NCBI GenBank assembly: GCA_913053665.1
Contig: CAJXGR010000038.1
Location: 1-15,164 of the forward strand
Direction: 5' to 3'
DNA: 15,164 nt
Source of the DNA: an uncultured Spirochaetia bacterium
GTDB taxonomy: Bacteria; Spirochaetota; UBA6919
The notes beneath the pieces were generated by a model, which ran no database searches, had not been told where the DNA came from, and saw only the letters and a list, made by a program, of their open reading frames with translations. The position numbers and the translations under genes are program-made. The stretch's first letter is position 1; each line of letters opens with the position of its first letter. Shown here piece after piece: positions 13,960 through 15,164 of this stretch.

Positions 13960-14036
13960 GATACTGTTGCCGATATGAAAAAAAATAAGGTGAGATGCCT
14001 TGCAGCTGCACGAGACGTGCAAAGGATGATTTAATA

Positions 14037-14507
14037 ATGGATTTCGACACTTGGTTTGACGAGCAGGAAGATGATATTAAGGCTATGGTTTCCGGTCATG
14101 TGGATGGTTTGAAAACTGCTTTGGATAGCGAGCGGGATGCTCGTAAAAAGTTGGCGACTGATTTGAAAACGGCCGTTTCCTCTTCAGCAGACGATGGCGA
14201 GATGCGATCTAAGCTGGAAAAGATGACGGCTGATTTAGGCATGGCAACTGGACGGGCCGACTTTTTCGCGGCTGGGCATAAAGAGGGAGTAACTAATCTC
14301 TCTTTGGCTTATTTGGCCGCGCAAGAAGGCGACCTTATTGGTGATAAGGGTACTGATTTTAAGGAACTTAAAACTCAGTATCCTGACTTGTTTTCAGAGC
14401 AAAAACGCGCGGCCGGTAATGCTGGTAACGGCATGGCTGGCGGTGGCGCTCCTGATGGAAAAGAGACTATGGATAGCTTGATTCGTCAAAGTGCGGGTGT
14501 TGGATAG
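14037..14507 (+). CDS. Probable phage head scaffolding protein
   Basis: This 156-residue acidic protein starts at ATG 14037 (MDFDTWFDEQEDDI), with AAAGGA about 12 bases upstream. The frame is open to ATG 13995, but the extra residues (MPCSCTRRAKDDLI) are unlike the rest and that start has a poorly spaced ribosome site. Position directly before the major capsid gene, small size, a charged helical middle (residues about 17-75, DSERDARKKLATDLK), and a Gly/Ala-rich linker before a short helical end (KETMDSLIRQSAG) all fit a scaffold that binds capsid protein through its C-terminus during prohead assembly. Scaffolds are poorly conserved, so the call is from position and form, not from a family match. 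The gene contains the longest of the ACGGCCGT-type palindromes. Confidence 0.65.
   Translation: MDFDTWFDEQEDDIKAMVSGHVDGLKTALDSERDARKKLATDLKTAVSSSADDGEMRSKLEKMTADLGMATGRADFFAAGHKEGVTNLSLAYLAAQEGDLIGDKGTDFKELKTQYPDLFSEQKRAAGNAGNGMAGGGAPDGKETMDSLIRQSAGVG
14167..14178. repeat. AAACGGCCGTTT palindrome, copy 5 of 5
   Basis: A 12-base perfect palindrome in the scaffold gene. It is the uninterrupted form of the sequence that flanks the REP-like element at 13461-13496. Confidence 0.75.
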
Positions 14508-14512
14508 AGCAG

Positions 14513-14535
14513 ATTTGCAAGTGCATATTTGCAAG
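14513..14535 (+). repeat. Short direct repeat before the capsid gene
   Basis: ATTTGCAAG occurs at 14513-14521 and at 14527-14535, a 14-base period, in the 43-base gap between scaffold and capsid genes. Its role is unknown. Confidence 0.45.
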
Positions 14536-14550
14536 ATTTGAGGTAATGAA

Positions 14551-15164
14551 ATGGCTTATAACAATGTGATTGGACGGTCGGATGTAGCGGGTCTGATTCC
14601 GACTGAATTTAGTAATGAGATTTTGAGCAGTGTAGAAGGTGAGCAGAGTGTTTGTATGCGGCTGGGGCGTCGTCTGCGGCGTATGACGCAGTATGAGAAA
14701 ACAATGCCTGTTTTGTCGGCTTTAAGCACCGCTTACTTTCCTAGTGGTGATACTGGTCTGGTGGAAACGAGTGAGGTCAATTGGAAGGATGCGACAATTA
14801 CGGCTGAAGATTTGGCAGTTATTGTTCCAATTCCTAAGAATGTGTTGAGTGATGCCAATATCCCGATTTGGGAAGAAATCATGCCCGACATGGTGGAAGC
14901 GGCTGGGAAAGCTATTGATTTGGCGCAGCTGTATGGTACGAATAAGCCGACTACTTGGCCTACGGATATTGTGGCGGCGGCTACGGCTGCTTCTCAGGTG
15001 GTTGAAAAAGGTGCGCTGACAGATTTGTATGACGAGTTGCTGGGTGCGGCTGGCGTGTGGGCAATGGTGGAGGTCGATGGCTTCATGGTGACGGGAGCCA
15101 TTGGGCATATGACGATGAAGGGGGCTTTGCGGGGTACTCGTGATTCTAATGGGCAACCGATTTT
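14551..15164 (+). CDS. Phage major capsid protein (HK97-type), C-terminus beyond the window
   Basis: The frame from ATG 14551 is open for 204 codons to the right edge, so the gene is partial. GAGGT (14540-14544) at 6 bases supports the start. The protein matches the HK97 fold: a short N-terminal arm with LIPTEFSNEIL, then MPVLSALSTAYFPSGDTGLVETSEVNWKDATITAEDLAVIVPIP (the E-loop and spine-helix region; this order of strands is typical), VLSDANIPIWEEIMPDMVEAAGKAIDLAQLYG (spine helix) and the A-domain start with DGFMVTGAIG. It forms the icosahedral shell and follows the scaffold gene in the standard head-gene order. I see no clear prohead protease site within the part shown. Confidence 0.9.
   Translation, partial: MAYNNVIGRSDVAGLIPTEFSNEILSSVEGEQSVCMRLGRRLRRMTQYEKTMPVLSALSTAYFPSGDTGLVETSEVNWKDATITAEDLAVIVPIPKNVLSDANIPIWEEIMPDMVEAAGKAIDLAQLYGTNKPTTWPTDIVAAATAASQVVEKGALTDLYDELLGAAGVWAMVEVDGFMVTGAIGHMTMKGALRGTRDSNGQPI

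Noticed and set aside
14722..15156. A minus-strand open frame at the right edge
   Set aside because: It lies opposite the major capsid gene, which has a good ribosome site and clear HK97-type sequence running off the window.

Overview
The window falls into two parts that do not look alike. Positions 1 to about 12,480 look like the chromosome of a free-living or host-associated spirochaete. The basis is a single-cysteine lipoprotein with a relaxed lipobox, a cheD-cheX chemotaxis pair behind cysS, and a basic CxxC/HxxC protein of a type I associate with spirochaetes. This assignment is inference from gene content; no rRNA is present. Base composition is moderate to low GC, and genes are closely packed with short gaps and small overlaps.

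Layout of the first part. A minus-strand cluster runs from about 4,983 down to 1: ispG (isoprenoid precursor synthesis), a VapB-like antitoxin and a VapC toxin gene broken by one in-frame TAG, larE (sulfur insertion for the nickel-pincer cofactor), a half ABC exporter with Asp in place of the catalytic Glu, and a lipoprotein that runs off the left edge. The plus strand then carries pabB (folate branch) and a tight cysS-cheD-cheX run. Next, on the minus strand, come a small zinc-finger-like protein, tRNA-Leu(UAA), tRNA-Cys(GCA) and a short ArgA-type N-acetyltransferase. An M48 metalloprotease follows on the plus strand, then a 329-base gap without a gene, then an SCP-2 fold protein on the minus strand.

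From about 12,482 to the right edge the sequence changes character. It holds a phage head module on the plus strand in classical order: a portal protein missing its N-terminal part, a minor head protein with a C-terminal cysteine cluster, a scaffold-like protein, and an HK97-type major capsid protein cut by the window edge. This part has G-rich third codon positions. It carries five copies of the palindrome ACGGCCGT, which I could not find in the first 12.4 kb, and two copies of a short hairpin element of REP type. The portal gene is truncated exactly where the spirochaete-like DNA stops, and no integrase or attachment site is visible. The join may therefore be a decayed or rearranged prophage, or a chimeric assembly.

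The most interesting signals are: the REP-like element that sits inside one of the ACGGCCGT-type palindromes with GGCC on both sides and keeps the reading frame; the palindrome enrichment itself; the amber-interrupted VapC; and an 18-base inverted motif that brackets the likely promoter of the zinc-finger-like gene and recurs upstream of cysS.
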